From: Methylococcaceae bacterium
GTDB lineage: Bacteria > Pseudomonadota > Gammaproteobacteria > Methylococcales > Methylomonadaceae
Direction: 5' to 3'
Length of the DNA: 64,000 nt
Assembly: GCA_016715325.1 (NCBI GenBank)
Contig: JADKAL010000016.1
Coordinates: 76,606-140,605 of the forward strand
Made by a program: the position numbers and the translations under genes. This document shows positions 1 to 9,579 of this stretch, piece after piece; the stretch's first letter is position 1, and each line of letters opens with the position of its first letter. The notes under the pieces are model-generated. The model had not been told where the DNA came from, searched no databases, and saw only the letters and a list, made by a program, of their open reading frames with translations.

Positions 1-208
1 ATCTTAACATCATGCTAATTTTCTTGGATTTTACAGCTTAATGAATAAAAAAACATCAGCCGACACGCTATTGCAAGTGCTAAATTGGACTATAGTGCCC
101 TAGTTTCTCGTCCACAGTAGACTTACCAAACAGACTTGATTATTATTCGGTTATGCGCACATTCGTCATAGAGGGAACTATTGATCAGTATTTTAGAGAA
201 TTGCAAGC
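1..208. other. Upstream region of the APE-type cluster
   Basis: I see no gene here. It is AT-rich and leads into the first gene of the aryl polyene type cluster, so it may hold the cluster promoter, but no convincing -35/-10 pair stands out. Genes beyond the window edge cannot be judged. Confidence 0.4.
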
Positions 209-214
209 GTGGCA

Positions 215-916
215 ATGATTGACTTTAGGGTTTGTTATTGGCGTGCATGGGCGCCGGGATTGTGCATTACGGACGATCGCCTAATTAATCCTACCGAAGT
301 TGGCTTACCCGAGTGTGTACCAAAATTGCTACAACGAAGATTATCGCCCTTGGCAAAAGCCGTTTTTAATGTTGCCGAACCCTGCCTTGAAGAGGGTAAA
401 ACGCTGCCCGTTGTGTTCAGTTCGGCTCATGGCGAAATTTGTAAGTCGCTGGTTATGCTACAAACGATCCAAGCAGGGCAAGAATTATCGCCGACCGCTT
501 TTAGCCTCTCCGTTCATAATGCCATTGCCGGTTTGTTTTCCATCGCATTTAACATCAACCGGGAAATAACTGTGATTGCGCCGGGACAGGAAGGCGTTGC
601 CCCCGCCTTTATTGAAGCGCTCGGTATTTTGCAGGAAGGCGCCAATCAAGTGTTGATTATTCTTTACGACGAACCGATAGCCGATTTTTACCCAATCGCT
701 CCATTCAATCTCAACGCGTCTTCGCCTTGTGCGATCGGTTTAAAAATTGCCTTAACCGGAAACGGTCAACCATTATCACTGAGCCGTACAACTCAGTTTA
801 GGGAAGATGGCGAGCAGCCTGTACAATTACCGGCCTTAATAAGGTTTTTTCTTTCCGAGGATAGATCGTTGAGTCTAGGTAATAAAGGTCATTGCTGGAC
901 ATGGCAAAAAAACTAA
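215..916 (+). CDS. Beta-ketoacyl synthase N-terminal-like protein of an aryl polyene cluster
   Basis: About 233 residues, matching the short ketosynthase-like family (Ketoacyl-synt_2 type) found at the head of aryl polyene clusters. It carries the FSLSVHNAIAG motif near residue 95, typical of the N-terminal ketosynthase fold, but is too short to contain the C-terminal His-His half and shows no obvious active-site cysteine motif, so it is probably a non-catalytic partner or chain-length-type subunit. The ATG at 215 is chosen because family members begin close to MIDF; a GTG at 209 is also in frame. The next gene starts before this one ends, so they are translationally coupled. Confidence 0.75.
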   Translation: MIDFRVCYWRAWAPGLCITDDRLINPTEVGLPECVPKLLQRRLSPLAKAVFNVAEPCLEEGKTLPVVFSSAHGEICKSLVMLQTIQAGQELSPTAFSLSVHNAIAGLFSIAFNINREITVIAPGQEGVAPAFIEALGILQEGANQVLIILYDEPIADFYPIAPFNLNASSPCAIGLKIALTGNGQPLSLSRTTQFREDGEQPVQLPALIRFFLSEDRSLSLGNKGHCWTWQKN

Positions 917-1695
917 TCCGTAAAATAACTTACTGCTGGCGACTGTTTGCCACGGGTTTCAGTTTTTTCAGTTTTGGTGTCGGTGGATTATTATTGTGGT
1001 TTCTTGTTTTTCCGATACTCTCGATCTTGCCCGGCAAACGTGGGCAACGGATAGCGCGCGCGCAAAACGCCGTGCATTACAGTTTTTATGTCTTTATAGG
1101 GCTGATGCACAGAATCGGCATCATGACCTACGAAATAAAAGGTCTGGAGAAACTGAACCGTCCGGGACAATTGATCGTAGCGAATCACCCGACCTTGGTT
1201 GATATAGTGTTCTTAATCAGCCGCATTAAAAACGCCAACTGCATTGTAAAAGAAAGCCTTTGGCGCAACCCGTTCATGCGCGGCCCCATCTTGAATGCCG
1301 GTTACATCAGCAACAGCGATCCTGAAAAAATGATAGCCGAATGCGTCGATTGGCTTCAGTCCGGCGGGACGATGATTATTTTCCCGGAAGGAACGCGTTC
1401 GGTGCCGGGTAAACCCTGCCGTTTTCAGCGCGGTGCGGTCGCCATAGCGTTGCAGGCTAATAAAATCGTAACGCCGGTCACTATTTCTTGCTACCCGAGC
1501 ACCTTAACCAAAGCCGAGCAATGGTATCAAATCCCGGAACGCCATTTTCATTTGGCAATGCATGTCGGCGAGGATATTTCCTTGGACGAGTATATTCAAA
1601 TCCAGCCGAAATCGATTGCCGTGCGCCGCTTTAACCAATATTTGCAGGATTATTTTACACAGCAGAGAGAGCGCTATCTAACTTATGGAAAATGA
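901..1695 (+). CDS. PlsC-like 1-acylglycerol-3-phosphate-type acyltransferase
   Basis: A 264-residue membrane-associated acyltransferase of the LPLAT superfamily. The N-terminus has one hydrophobic segment (about residues 15-45). The catalytic HX4D motif is visible as NHPTLVD and the substrate-binding motif as FPEGTRS. In APE clusters such a protein is thought to acylate the lipid anchor that carries the polyene. The ATG at 901 overlaps the end of the upstream ORF by 16 bases; a TTG at 892 is possible but less likely. The 3' end overlaps the first ACP gene. Confidence 0.85.
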   Translation: MAKKLIRKITYCWRLFATGFSFFSFGVGGLLLWFLVFPILSILPGKRGQRIARAQNAVHYSFYVFIGLMHRIGIMTYEIKGLEKLNRPGQLIVANHPTLVDIVFLISRIKNANCIVKESLWRNPFMRGPILNAGYISNSDPEKMIAECVDWLQSGGTMIIFPEGTRSVPGKPCRFQRGAVAIALQANKIVTPVTISCYPSTLTKAEQWYQIPERHFHLAMHVGEDISLDEYIQIQPKSIAVRRFNQYLQDYFTQQRERYLTYGK

Positions 1696-1933
1696 AATAA
1701 AACAATTAATTATCGATGCGTTAGCGCTGGAAGACATGACCGTTGACGAGATTGACAGCCATGCCCCCCTCTTTAACGACGGCCTTGGATTGGATTCAAT
1801 CGACGCCTTGGAATTGGGTTTAGCTATCCGAAAGAAATACAATGTAAAAATAGAGGCCGAAAACGCAGAAGTCGTGAAGATATTCTCATCCGTCGCGACC
1901 TTGGCCGACTACATCAAAACAGCGCTGGGTTAA
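1685..1933 (+). CDS. Acyl carrier protein (first of two, ApeE/ApeF type)
   Basis: An 82-residue acyl carrier protein. The phosphopantetheine attachment site is the serine in GLDSIDALELG. In APE biosynthesis two ACPs carry the starter and the growing polyene. The start overlaps the preceding acyltransferase gene by 11 bases. The second ACP follows 7 bases downstream. Which one corresponds to ApeE or ApeF cannot be decided from sequence alone. Confidence 0.88.
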   Translation: MENEIKQLIIDALALEDMTVDEIDSHAPLFNDGLGLDSIDALELGLAIRKKYNVKIEAENAEVVKIFSSVATLADYIKTALG

Positions 1934-1940
1934 TGCAAAC

Positions 1941-2189
1941 ATGAACAACCGTGAAGAAATTTTAGACGCAATCAAAACCATCATGGTCGAGATGTTTGAG
2001 ATAGACGAAACCGGCATTATCCCTGAAGCCCGTTTGTACGAAGACCTTGATTTCGATAGCATCGACGCTGTGGATATGATGGTTAGATTAAAGGAAATCA
2101 CCGGAAAAGCCGTCAAGCCGGAGGATTTTAAGTCTGCCAGGACGATTGGCGACGTCGTTGAGGCGGTTTATAAGATGTTGAATGATTGA
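1941..2189 (+). CDS. Acyl carrier protein (second of two)
   Basis: An 82-residue acyl carrier protein with attachment serine in DFDSIDAVDMM. It is acidic throughout, as expected for an ACP. It sits directly after the first ACP in the same operon and differs clearly from it, so the two likely have separate partners rather than being a recent duplication. Confidence 0.88.
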   Translation: MNNREEILDAIKTIMVEMFEIDETGIIPEARLYEDLDFDSIDAVDMMVRLKEITGKAVKPEDFKSARTIGDVVEAVYKMLND

Positions 2190-2213
2190 TGATATTAAAA
2201 AATACGAGGATTT

Positions 2214-2239
2214 GTAGAGACGTAAGATTTTGCGTCTCC
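2214..2239. repeat. Short inverted repeat (GAGACG...CGTCTC)
   Basis: GTAGAGACG, a short spacer, then GCGTCTCC form a hairpin in the 69-base gap between the second ACP and the membrane protein gene. It resembles a GTAGAGACGC-type dispersed repeat seen in many bacterial genomes. It could act as an mRNA processing or attenuating hairpin; no T-run follows, so it is not a terminator. Confidence 0.5.
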
Positions 2240-2258
2240 ATGCCCGCAAAGCAATAAC

Positions 2259-2810
2259 ATGCAATTAATAATAAATGGCATCATAGGCCTACTAACCCTC
2301 CTTTACCCCTTTGTCGTTTATTTCGGCACACAATACTTAGAGCCCTGGAAAATAGCGGGCTTACTCGTTGTTTTATTAAACATCAGACTAATGGCAAGTG
2401 TCGCCGTTAAACATTGGAGCAGCCCGTTATTTCTGATTGGCATTTTGTACTTTAGTTTCGCTATCTGGAGCGACCGGCTGTTTACTTTACGGTTTTATCC
2501 GGTTATTGCAAATGCTGCGGTTTTGTCGCTTTTTTCATGGAGCTTATATTCGCCGCCAAGTTTGATTGAACGCATTGCCCGACTTCAGCATCCCAACTTA
2601 CCGCCCGAAGGCGTCGTTTATACCCGCCGGGTCACGCAAGTCAGGTGCTTATTTTTTGTTATCAACGGCAGTATCGCCTTAATCACCGCACTTTGGGTCA
2701 GTTTTGAAGTCTGGAGTTTATATAACGGATTTATCGCTTATGTATTGATGGGCATTTTGTTTGCCGGAGAATATATTGTCAGGATGAAAACTCAGAAACA
2801 TGTCAGATGA
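2259..2810 (+). CDS. Integral membrane protein of the APE cluster (COG4648 type)
   Basis: 183 residues with roughly five hydrophobic segments. It resembles the small membrane protein conserved between the ACPs and the AMP ligase in aryl polyene clusters. Its function is unknown; position suggests a role in membrane assembly or anchoring of the pigment machinery. The 3' end overlaps the AMP ligase start by 11 bases, which supports one transcript. Confidence 0.75.
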   Translation: MQLIINGIIGLLTLLYPFVVYFGTQYLEPWKIAGLLVVLLNIRLMASVAVKHWSSPLFLIGILYFSFAIWSDRLFTLRFYPVIANAAVLSLFSWSLYSPPSLIERIARLQHPNLPPEGVVYTRRVTQVRCLFFVINGSIALITALWVSFEVWSLYNGFIAYVLMGILFAGEYIVRMKTQKHVR

Positions 2811-4547
2811 TTGCAATGCTTTATCGGTCGATTTGCCGACCGAATATAATCCGGCAATCCCTGTCTCCTTCCATAATGGGCAATACATTCAATCCGATGA
2901 ATTTCATGCCGCCGTAAGTTGTTGGGTCATCCAGTTGCAGGCTGAGCCTTATGATCGCTACGCCTTATTTACCGATGATGCTTATCCTTTTGCAGTATTG
3001 TTATTTGCCCTATTCCACGCCAGAAAAGAAGCGTGGATTCCCGGCAATAACCGCCCAGGTACTGCTCAACAACTTCAGCAGCAGGGTTGCCAGTTAATCG
3101 GCGATTGGGGTAACAGTCATAAGCAGCCCGATTATTATTTTGCTCTAGGAGAGAGTTCCACTTTAGCTTTATCGCCTTTAAATTCGGTAGAAACCAAGTT
3201 GGTTATTTTTACATCCGGTTCTAGCGGACAACCTAAACCGATAGAAAAACGCCTCATCCAACTGCAAAATGAAATTGCCGTTTTGGAACAACGCTGGGGC
3301 AATCAGCTTGGCAATTCGGAAGTTTTATCAACCGTCAGTCATCAACATATCTACGGTTTGTTATTTCGCGTTTTGTGGCCGTTGTCGGCAAGGCGTTGTT
3401 TTCACAGTCAGATTTATCTTAATCCAGAAATACTCGTTAATTCCATTAACAACAGTCCAGCATGTTGGGTTGCAAGTCCGGCGCATTTAAGGCGTTTGGA
3501 TCAAGATTCACCTTGGGATGAATTAAAAGGATGTCGGCAATTTTCAGTTCAGGCGGTGCTTTACCTGCGCCAGCTAGACAGCAAATTCAAATCCAAAGCG
3601 GACAACAGGTTATCGAAATCTACGGCAGTTCGGAAACCGGCGGTATCGGTTGGCGGCAACACGATGAAGCTTGGACAGTGTTTCCCGATATATCATTGAC
3701 AGAAATAGAAAATTGCTGGCATCTACGCTCCCCTTATCTATTCGAAGATACTTTTTACCGATTAGACGATGAACTGGTTTTGCTGGACGACGATCGCTTC
3801 ATCCTCCAAGGACGATCAGACCGCATCGTTAAAATTGAAGAAAAGCGCTTGTCTTTGACCGAAATGGAACAACGTTTGTGCGAAGATTCTTTCGTATCGG
3901 AAGCTTTTGTGCTAATGATGAACGAAAGCCGGGATGTCATTGCGGCGGTCGTGGTCTTAAGCAAGAAAGGCTTAGATTATCAGGCAACACAGGGTAGAAA
4001 TGCCCTAATAAAACAGTTACGAATCTCTTTAAAACAATGGTTTGAGCCGGTCGTCTTGCCTAAAAAATGGTTATTTGCCGATGCAATACCGCAGACGCCG
4101 CAAGGGAAAATCGATCAAACATTACTCGCGTCCTTGTTGCAAAACAACGAAAAAAAATTACCTAAAATATTGGGCTTCAAATCGACAACCCAAATTGTCG
4201 AATTAGAACTTAAAGTACCGCAAGTGCAAGATTTGATCTTTTTCCCCGATCATTTCCAGGGCTTTCCTATACTGCCCGGCGTGGTGCAACTGGCTTGGGT
4301 TGAACATTACGGTAAGCTTTTTTTCAGCCTTGAGGAATCCGCACGAGAGTTTTCGCGCTTGGAAGTGGTAAAGTTTATTCAAATCATTCGTCCCGGTGAC
4401 GAATTGACTCTAACGTTAAATTGGAAAGCCGAATCCGGAGAATTGTGTTTTAATTTCAGCTCAGATTCAGGAGGATGTAGTTCGGGACGAATAGTGTACA
4501 CATGCAAAAAAGCAAAATCTCGCATCGCTACTCATCAAAATAAATAA
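2800..4547 (+). CDS. AMP-dependent acyl ligase fused to an ApeI-like hot-dog dehydratase (frameshifted)
   Basis: The N-terminal part is an acyl-adenylating enzyme: the P-loop TSGSSGQPKP and later IYGSSETGGIGW and GRSDRIVKIEEKR motifs are clear. It should load an aryl starter (a 4-hydroxycinnamate-like acid) onto an ACP. The last about 110 residues look like a FabA/FabZ-like dehydratase domain with FPDHFQGFPILPGV. Two reading frames are joined near 3535: frame one reads to 3699 and the second opens at 3531. Adding one G to the CGG run at 3535-3537 restores a continuous ligase, so this is a one-base deletion in a short G run. The residue aligned with the usual dehydratase Asp/Glu is Ala (codon 4293-4295). 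Confidence 0.8.
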
Positions 4548-4564
4548 TAGCTTCAGGAGTGATA

Positions 4565-5128
4565 ATGAACACCATTTTTCGTTGTGCAGCTGCGGTTTTT
4601 ATCTTATTTGCCATTGCCGGTTGCGGGAAAAGACTGAGTGAAGCGACCTTACCCATCGGTATAAAAACGGGCGATCTTTATTACACGCAAGTCACATTGC
4701 AATACGAAAAAGGCCGACATCACACGACGAACTATCGCAAAGGGAAACTCTTGCCGATCAACACGCAAGTTCAATTAAAAGAAATATCCGGCGACGATAT
4801 TCAGTTGGAAATACTTCCTTCTCATTCGAAATTACGAATCGAAAATGTTGAAAAACATACCGGCGACGATGTAAGGCAAGCATTTAATAAACTGTTTGGA
4901 AAAAATAAAGTCGATCTGTCCGGGTTTACAAGATCGGAACGCGACTATATCGACTTAGGTAGAGTCGGGCAGGGAATGAGAAAAAAAGCGGTTATTGCCG
5001 CAATCGGTTATCCGCCTATCACGGAAACGCCTTCATTGGATGGCAATGAATGGACCTTTTGGAGTTCCCGCTTTAACCGTTTTATTGTTAAATTCCAAAA
5101 TGACAAGGTCGCTCAGATACAGGAATAA
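4565..5128 (+). CDS. Predicted lipoprotein within the APE cluster
   Basis: About 187 residues. An N-terminal hydrophobic signal ends in a lipobox (IAGC), so it is predicted to be lipid-anchored in the periplasm. The C-terminal region (GQGMRKKAVIAAIGYPP and a following WTFWSS strand) recalls the BamE/SmpA-like fold; that is a weak resemblance only. The ATG at 4565 is preferred over GTG 4559 because AGGAG lies 5 bases upstream of it. Its role in the cluster is unknown. Confidence 0.65.
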   Translation: MNTIFRCAAAVFILFAIAGCGKRLSEATLPIGIKTGDLYYTQVTLQYEKGRHHTTNYRKGKLLPINTQVQLKEISGDDIQLEILPSHSKLRIENVEKHTGDDVRQAFNKLFGKNKVDLSGFTRSERDYIDLGRVGQGMRKKAVIAAIGYPPITETPSLDGNEWTFWSSRFNRFIVKFQNDKVAQIQE

Positions 5129-5153
5129 TACCGCTTGGTTGAACACAACGGAA

Positions 5154-5886
5154 TGAAAACGTGCCTTATCGTCCCCGTTTTTAATCATGAAAACGCGATT
5201 ATCGGCGTCATTGAAAAACTAAAGGTTTTGATTTGCCTTGTTTTTTGGTGAACGACGGCAGTTCAGTCGCCTGCTCTCAAGTATTGGCCGACTGTGCCGA
5301 TAAGGAATCGAGTTGGCTTACGTTAATCACGCGCCCGGTAAACGGCGGCAAAGGCGCTGCCGTCGTCGACGGCTTTAATGCCGCGATAAGGCAAGGATTT
5401 GATTACGCCATCCAAATCGATGCCGACGGTCAGCACGATACTAACGCCATCCCTGAATTCCTTGCCGCCAGCAATCAACATCCGTACGCAATGATTTTAG
5501 GACAACCGATATACGATGACTCCGTGCCGAAAAGCCGCTTGTACGGACGGAAAATAACGACGTTTTGGATCGCTATTAACACCTTATCGTTTGCCATTGC
5601 CGACGGCATGTGCGGATTTCGGCTTTATCCGTTGATCGCGGTAAACCGCTTAATCAGAAATACTTCCATCGGCCAACGGATGGATTTCGATATCGATATT
5701 GTCGTGCGCTTATACTGGCAAGGGGTTGAGACCGTTAATCTGCCGACAGCGGTTCGATATCCAATCGATGGCGTATCGCATTTTAAGTTGTGGCGGGATA
5801 ATCTAATGATTTCACAAACCCATGCCCGTTTATTCTTCGGCATGTTAATCCGCATTCCGCAATTATTGCTTAGACATTGGCGATGA
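5154..5886 (+). CDS. Family 2 glycosyltransferase (frameshifted near the 5' end)
   Basis: A GT2-fold transferase that should add a sugar in anchor biosynthesis of the polyene lipid. Start ATG 5154 reads MKTCLIVPVFNHENAII, the usual GT2 N-terminus, but runs into a stop at 5250. The rest (LVNDGSS, then DADGQHD as the metal-binding DxD region) is in another frame. One extra base in the AAAGG run at 5221-5225 would join them. A DPM1/DPG-synthase-like GT2 fits best. In other APE clusters this domain is fused to the following acyltransferase; here they are separate and overlap by an ATGA. Confidence 0.75.
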
Positions 5887-6821
5887 AAAACTCAACACAC
5901 TGGGCGCAAATGGAAGAACGCGGCGTGATCTGGGGTATGCGCTTTCTGTTGCAAACCTATCTGTTGTTAGGACGTTCGTTATTGCAAGTGTTTTTGTATC
6001 CGGTCGTTATTTATTACTGGCTGATTAATAAGCCGGCACGACACGCAAGCCAAGATTACTTAAACCGGTTGGCGGTTTTCGCGCCGTCGTTAAACATAAA
6101 CGGCAGTTTGCTTTGGAGTTACCGGCACTTTATCTGCTTTGCTAACGCCATGATTGACAAACTGGCGGCTTGGTCGGGAACGCTTTCTCCGTCCGACGTG
6201 ATGTACTTCGGCAGAAATGAATTATTGGCAGAAACCGGCAAAGGGCGCGGTGTATTATTGTTAGGCGCGCACCTTGGTAACTTAGAAGTTTGCCGTATAA
6301 TCGCCGATTTCGATAATACACCGCCTATTAATGTGTTAGTACACACCAAGCATGCACAAAAATTTAATACGGTATTACGCCAGACGAATAACAAAAGCGA
6401 TTTTAATTTGATCCAAGTGACCGAAATCACAGCTGCAACCGCCCAATTGTTGAGCGATAAAATAGAAGCTGGCGAATTAGTCGTTATGGCGGCGGATAGA
6501 ACACCGGTGAATAATCAACAGCGGGTTAGTAAGGTAAGCTTCCTAGGTTCCGATGCGATGTTCCCGCAAGGACCGTTCATACTGGCAGGATTATTGAAAT
6601 GCCCTGTGTATACCCTGCTCTGCCTAAAACAACAGGATAAATTCGCGATTTATATTGAGTCCTTCTGCGAACAAGTCAGCTTTCAAAGAAAAAATCGTGA
6701 AGAGTCGATGCAGAAACTCGCGCAACGCTTTGCAGAACGCTTGCAATCTTATTGTCTAAAAGAGCCGTTACAATGGTTCAATTTTTTCGATTTTTGGCAG
6801 GTTGCTCCCAACGATGAATAA
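5883..6821 (+). CDS. LpxL/HtrB-like lipid acyltransferase
   Basis: About 312 residues, lysophospholipid acyltransferase family, with an N-terminal membrane segment (residues about 15-50) and the HX4E motif in GAHLGNLEVCR. It probably adds an acyl chain to the glycolipid-like anchor of the aryl polyene. The ATG at 5883 overlaps the glycosyltransferase stop (ATGA). The 3' end overlaps the start of the ammonia-lyase gene by 8 bases. Confidence 0.82.
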   Translation: MKNSTHWAQMEERGVIWGMRFLLQTYLLLGRSLLQVFLYPVVIYYWLINKPARHASQDYLNRLAVFAPSLNINGSLLWSYRHFICFANAMIDKLAAWSGTLSPSDVMYFGRNELLAETGKGRGVLLLGAHLGNLEVCRIIADFDNTPPINVLVHTKHAQKFNTVLRQTNNKSDFNLIQVTEITAATAQLLSDKIEAGELVVMAADRTPVNNQQRVSKVSFLGSDAMFPQGPFILAGLLKCPVYTLLCLKQQDKFAIYIESFCEQVSFQRKNREESMQKLAQRFAERLQSYCLKEPLQWFNFFDFWQVAPNDE

Positions 6822-8347
6822 AAATAATACCGTCGTTTTCGATGGCAAGCCAATTACTATCGAAGACATTTGCCGCATCGCGAATCAACAAGCACGGATT
6901 CAACTCAGCGCCATAACCGATTTTGTTGTTCGAATCGATAAAGGCGCCTTATTTGTCGATACCTTATTGAAAGAACAAGGCTATGTCTATGGCGTAACGA
7001 CGGGCTTCGGGGATTCTTGTTCCGTACCCGTCCCGTTAGACCTCGTTGATAGCTTGTCTAAAAACCTTTACACCTTCCACGGTTGCGGTTTGGGCAATTA
7101 TTTTGATGCCGAACAAACACGCGCAATTCTGGCTACGCGATTAACCAGTCTAGCCAGAGGATTTTCCGGTGTGCGTTACCGATTGTTGGAACAACTGTCA
7201 ACCTTATTAACGCAAGATATTCTCCCGCTAATTCCGCAAGAAGGATCGGTAGGCGCCAGTGGCGATTTAACGCCGCTATCATATTTGGCAGCAGTCTTGG
7301 CGGGAGAACGGGAAGTTCTTTATCAAGGCGAACGCCACGTTACCCAAACGCTATTCAAAAAATTAAATATTGAACCGCTGACCTTAAAACCTAAAGAAGG
7401 TTTGGCGATTATGAACGGAACGGCGGCAATGACGGGTGTTGCTTGCCTTGCTTATCATCGTGCCGAGTATCTGTCGCAACTATCTACAAGAATTACCAGT
7501 CTGGTTTCGATTGCCTTAAAAGGTAATGCCAGCCATTTCGGTGAAAAATTGTTTTCCGTGAAACCGCATCCCGGGCAAAACTTGGTTGCTAGAAGACTTC
7601 GTGCGGATTTGTCTGTTATCGGAAATATTCCGCAGGACGACACCCGTCTTCAAGATCGTTACTCGCTCCGTTGTGCGCCGCATGTCATCGGCGTACTTGA
7701 AGACTCCTTGCCTTGGCTCAGACAATTTATCGAAAATGAATTGAACAGCGCTAACGACAATCCCATTATTGATGCCGATGAAGAACAGGTTTTGCATGGC
7801 GGTCATTTTTACGGCGGCCATATTGCCTTTGCGATGGACAGCCTAAAAACAGCAATCGCCAACCTTGCCGACTTGATGGATAGGCAAATGGCGCAGTTGA
7901 TGGATCCAAAATTTAACCACGGCTTACCGGCAAATTTGTCCGGCGCGACGGGGGGAAGATAAATACGTCAATCACGGTTTTAAAGCGTTACAAATTGCGG
8001 TTTCCGCGTGGACTGCCGAAGCTTTGAAATTGACCATGCCCGCGAGTGTATTTTCCCGTTCGACCGAATGTCATAATCAGGACAAGGTGAGCATGGGGAC
8101 AATTGCAGCCAGAGATTGCATCCGCATACTTGAATTGACCGAACAGGTTGCTGTCGCAGTCTTGTTGGCTGCCGTACAAGGTGTTGAGCTACGCGGGAAT
8201 TCTGACGTTTTAAGCCCTGCATTGAAAGCCACAGTCCAGTATGTGCGCGACTTTAGTCCATTCTTAAATACGGATCGTGCCTTAGAGCAAGAACTACGAA
8301 ACTGTCTGGTATTAATACGCAATCAAGATTGGCCGCTTTATGACTAA
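6814..8347 (+). CDS. Aromatic amino acid ammonia-lyase (HAL/TAL/PAL family), frameshifted
   Basis: Forms an aryl acrylate (coumarate- or urocanate-like) by removing ammonia from an amino acid; in an APE cluster the expected product is the aryl starter. The MIO-forming tripeptide Ala-Ser-Gly sits at residues 148-150 (GASGDLTPL). The selectivity region reads NLYTFHGCGLG, with Phe-His at the key pair, which does not match classical HAL (Ser-His) or TAL (His-Leu) cleanly. The frame breaks in a run of six G at 7950-7955; removing one G gives an uninterrupted protein through to 8347. Start ATG 6814 overlaps the upstream gene. The 3' end overlaps the thioesterase start by 8 bases. Confidence 0.85.
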
Positions 8348-8765
8348 GCAGCATCAAGCGTCAGTCGATATTGAAATACCCTTCCATGATGTAGATGTGA
8401 TGGAGATCGTCTGGCATGGACATTACGCCAAGTATTTTGAAATCGCCCGTTGCGCTCTATTGGAACAAATCGACTACAACTATCCGCAAATGCGTGCTTC
8501 CGGTTATGCTTGGCCGATTATCGACCTGAGAGTCCGTTACATAAAACCGGCGGTGTTCGGCCAGAAAATCACCGTGAATGCCGTTATTGTCGAATGGGAA
8601 AACCGTTTGAAAATCGACTATCAAATAACGGACAAGGCAACGGGTTCTCGACTGGTCAAAGGCTATAGCATCCAAGTCGCGGTGGATATGCAAACGATGA
8701 CGATGTGTTTTGAATCGCCAAGTGTTTTATATGAAAAACTGAGGCAATTCATTCATATTGAGTAG
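8340..8765 (+). CDS. Hot-dog fold acyl-CoA/ACP thioesterase (4-hydroxybenzoyl-CoA type, ApeK-like)
   Basis: 141 residues. The segment FHDVDVMEIVWHGHYAKYFE carries the conserved Asp and the surrounding pattern of 4-hydroxybenzoyl-CoA thioesterases (YbgC-like). In APE clusters the thioesterase is thought to release or edit ACP-bound chains. The start overlaps the ammonia-lyase end by 8 bases, so it is cotranscribed. Confidence 0.82.
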   Translation: MTKQHQASVDIEIPFHDVDVMEIVWHGHYAKYFEIARCALLEQIDYNYPQMRASGYAWPIIDLRVRYIKPAVFGQKITVNAVIVEWENRLKIDYQITDKATGSRLVKGYSIQVAVDMQTMTMCFESPSVLYEKLRQFIHIE

Positions 8766-8823
8766 AAGTTAGGCTGTTCTAGTTTATGAAAGAAACGTTT
8801 TTGATCTTATCAAGGAAAATACA

Positions 8824-9477
8824 ATGAATATAACAATCAAATTTTCGATCCTTGTTGTTTTTATCAGCGTTCTATTTCTAAGCGGCTGCGCTACCAGTCG
8901 CTCGATTATTGAGGTTTCCTTGCCTGCGTCGGGTGAAGTTTCTAAATCGAATGGTAAAGAAATTTTCATAAACTCTGTAACCGATCAACGCGGATTTGAG
9001 GTCAAGCCCCGAGAGCCAAGCACCCCATCGCTCGATCCTGATGAAAAACAAGGCGACGATATACAGCTCCGTGCTATTGCCCGCAAAAGAAACGGCTATG
9101 GAATGGGATTAGGAGATATTCTTTTGCCGGAAGGAAAAACGGTAGAATCACTAATGAATTCTGTCGTTCGGCAAGCATTTATTGAAATCGGCTTTAATGT
9201 TCTTAGTAAAAAAGAGCAAATTACCGAAAATACTATTGTCGTTGATGTGCAGATAAATAAGTTATGGTCGTGGATGAACCCCGGATTTTGGGCGATCACG
9301 CTAAGCACGGAAATTTCGACTGACGTCACCACCAAATATAAAGAATCCACCGATAAAAAAACCATATCGGTAAAGGCTTCGGATAATTTTCAAACAGGCG
9401 TAGAAGGAAATTGGCTGGAAGTCATGCAAAGTGCGCTAAAGGCATACATTACTGAATTTAAGATTAAGTTGAAATAG
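8824..9477 (+). CDS. Predicted lipoprotein, YajG-like
   Basis: 217 residues with a signal peptide ending in FLSGC, so a lipoprotein. The body (VTDQRGFEVKP early, and a VVRQAFIEIGFNVL segment) resembles the YajG-type lipoprotein family; function unknown. AAGGA lies about 10 bases upstream of the ATG. It is not a usual APE cluster member and interrupts the thioesterase to LolA spacing, so it may be an insertion into the operon. Confidence 0.6.
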   Translation: MNITIKFSILVVFISVLFLSGCATSRSIIEVSLPASGEVSKSNGKEIFINSVTDQRGFEVKPREPSTPSLDPDEKQGDDIQLRAIARKRNGYGMGLGDILLPEGKTVESLMNSVVRQAFIEIGFNVLSKKEQITENTIVVDVQINKLWSWMNPGFWAITLSTEISTDVTTKYKESTDKKTISVKASDNFQTGVEGNWLEVMQSALKAYITEFKIKLK

Positions 9478-9579
9478 CCTGTGCCAGTTGGGTTGAATGA
9501 TGTAAAGACTGACTTAGAGGATATGGGGTTAGTTTCCTTAGCCGCTATTATCCGTACACATCAATAACGGCTATTCCTT

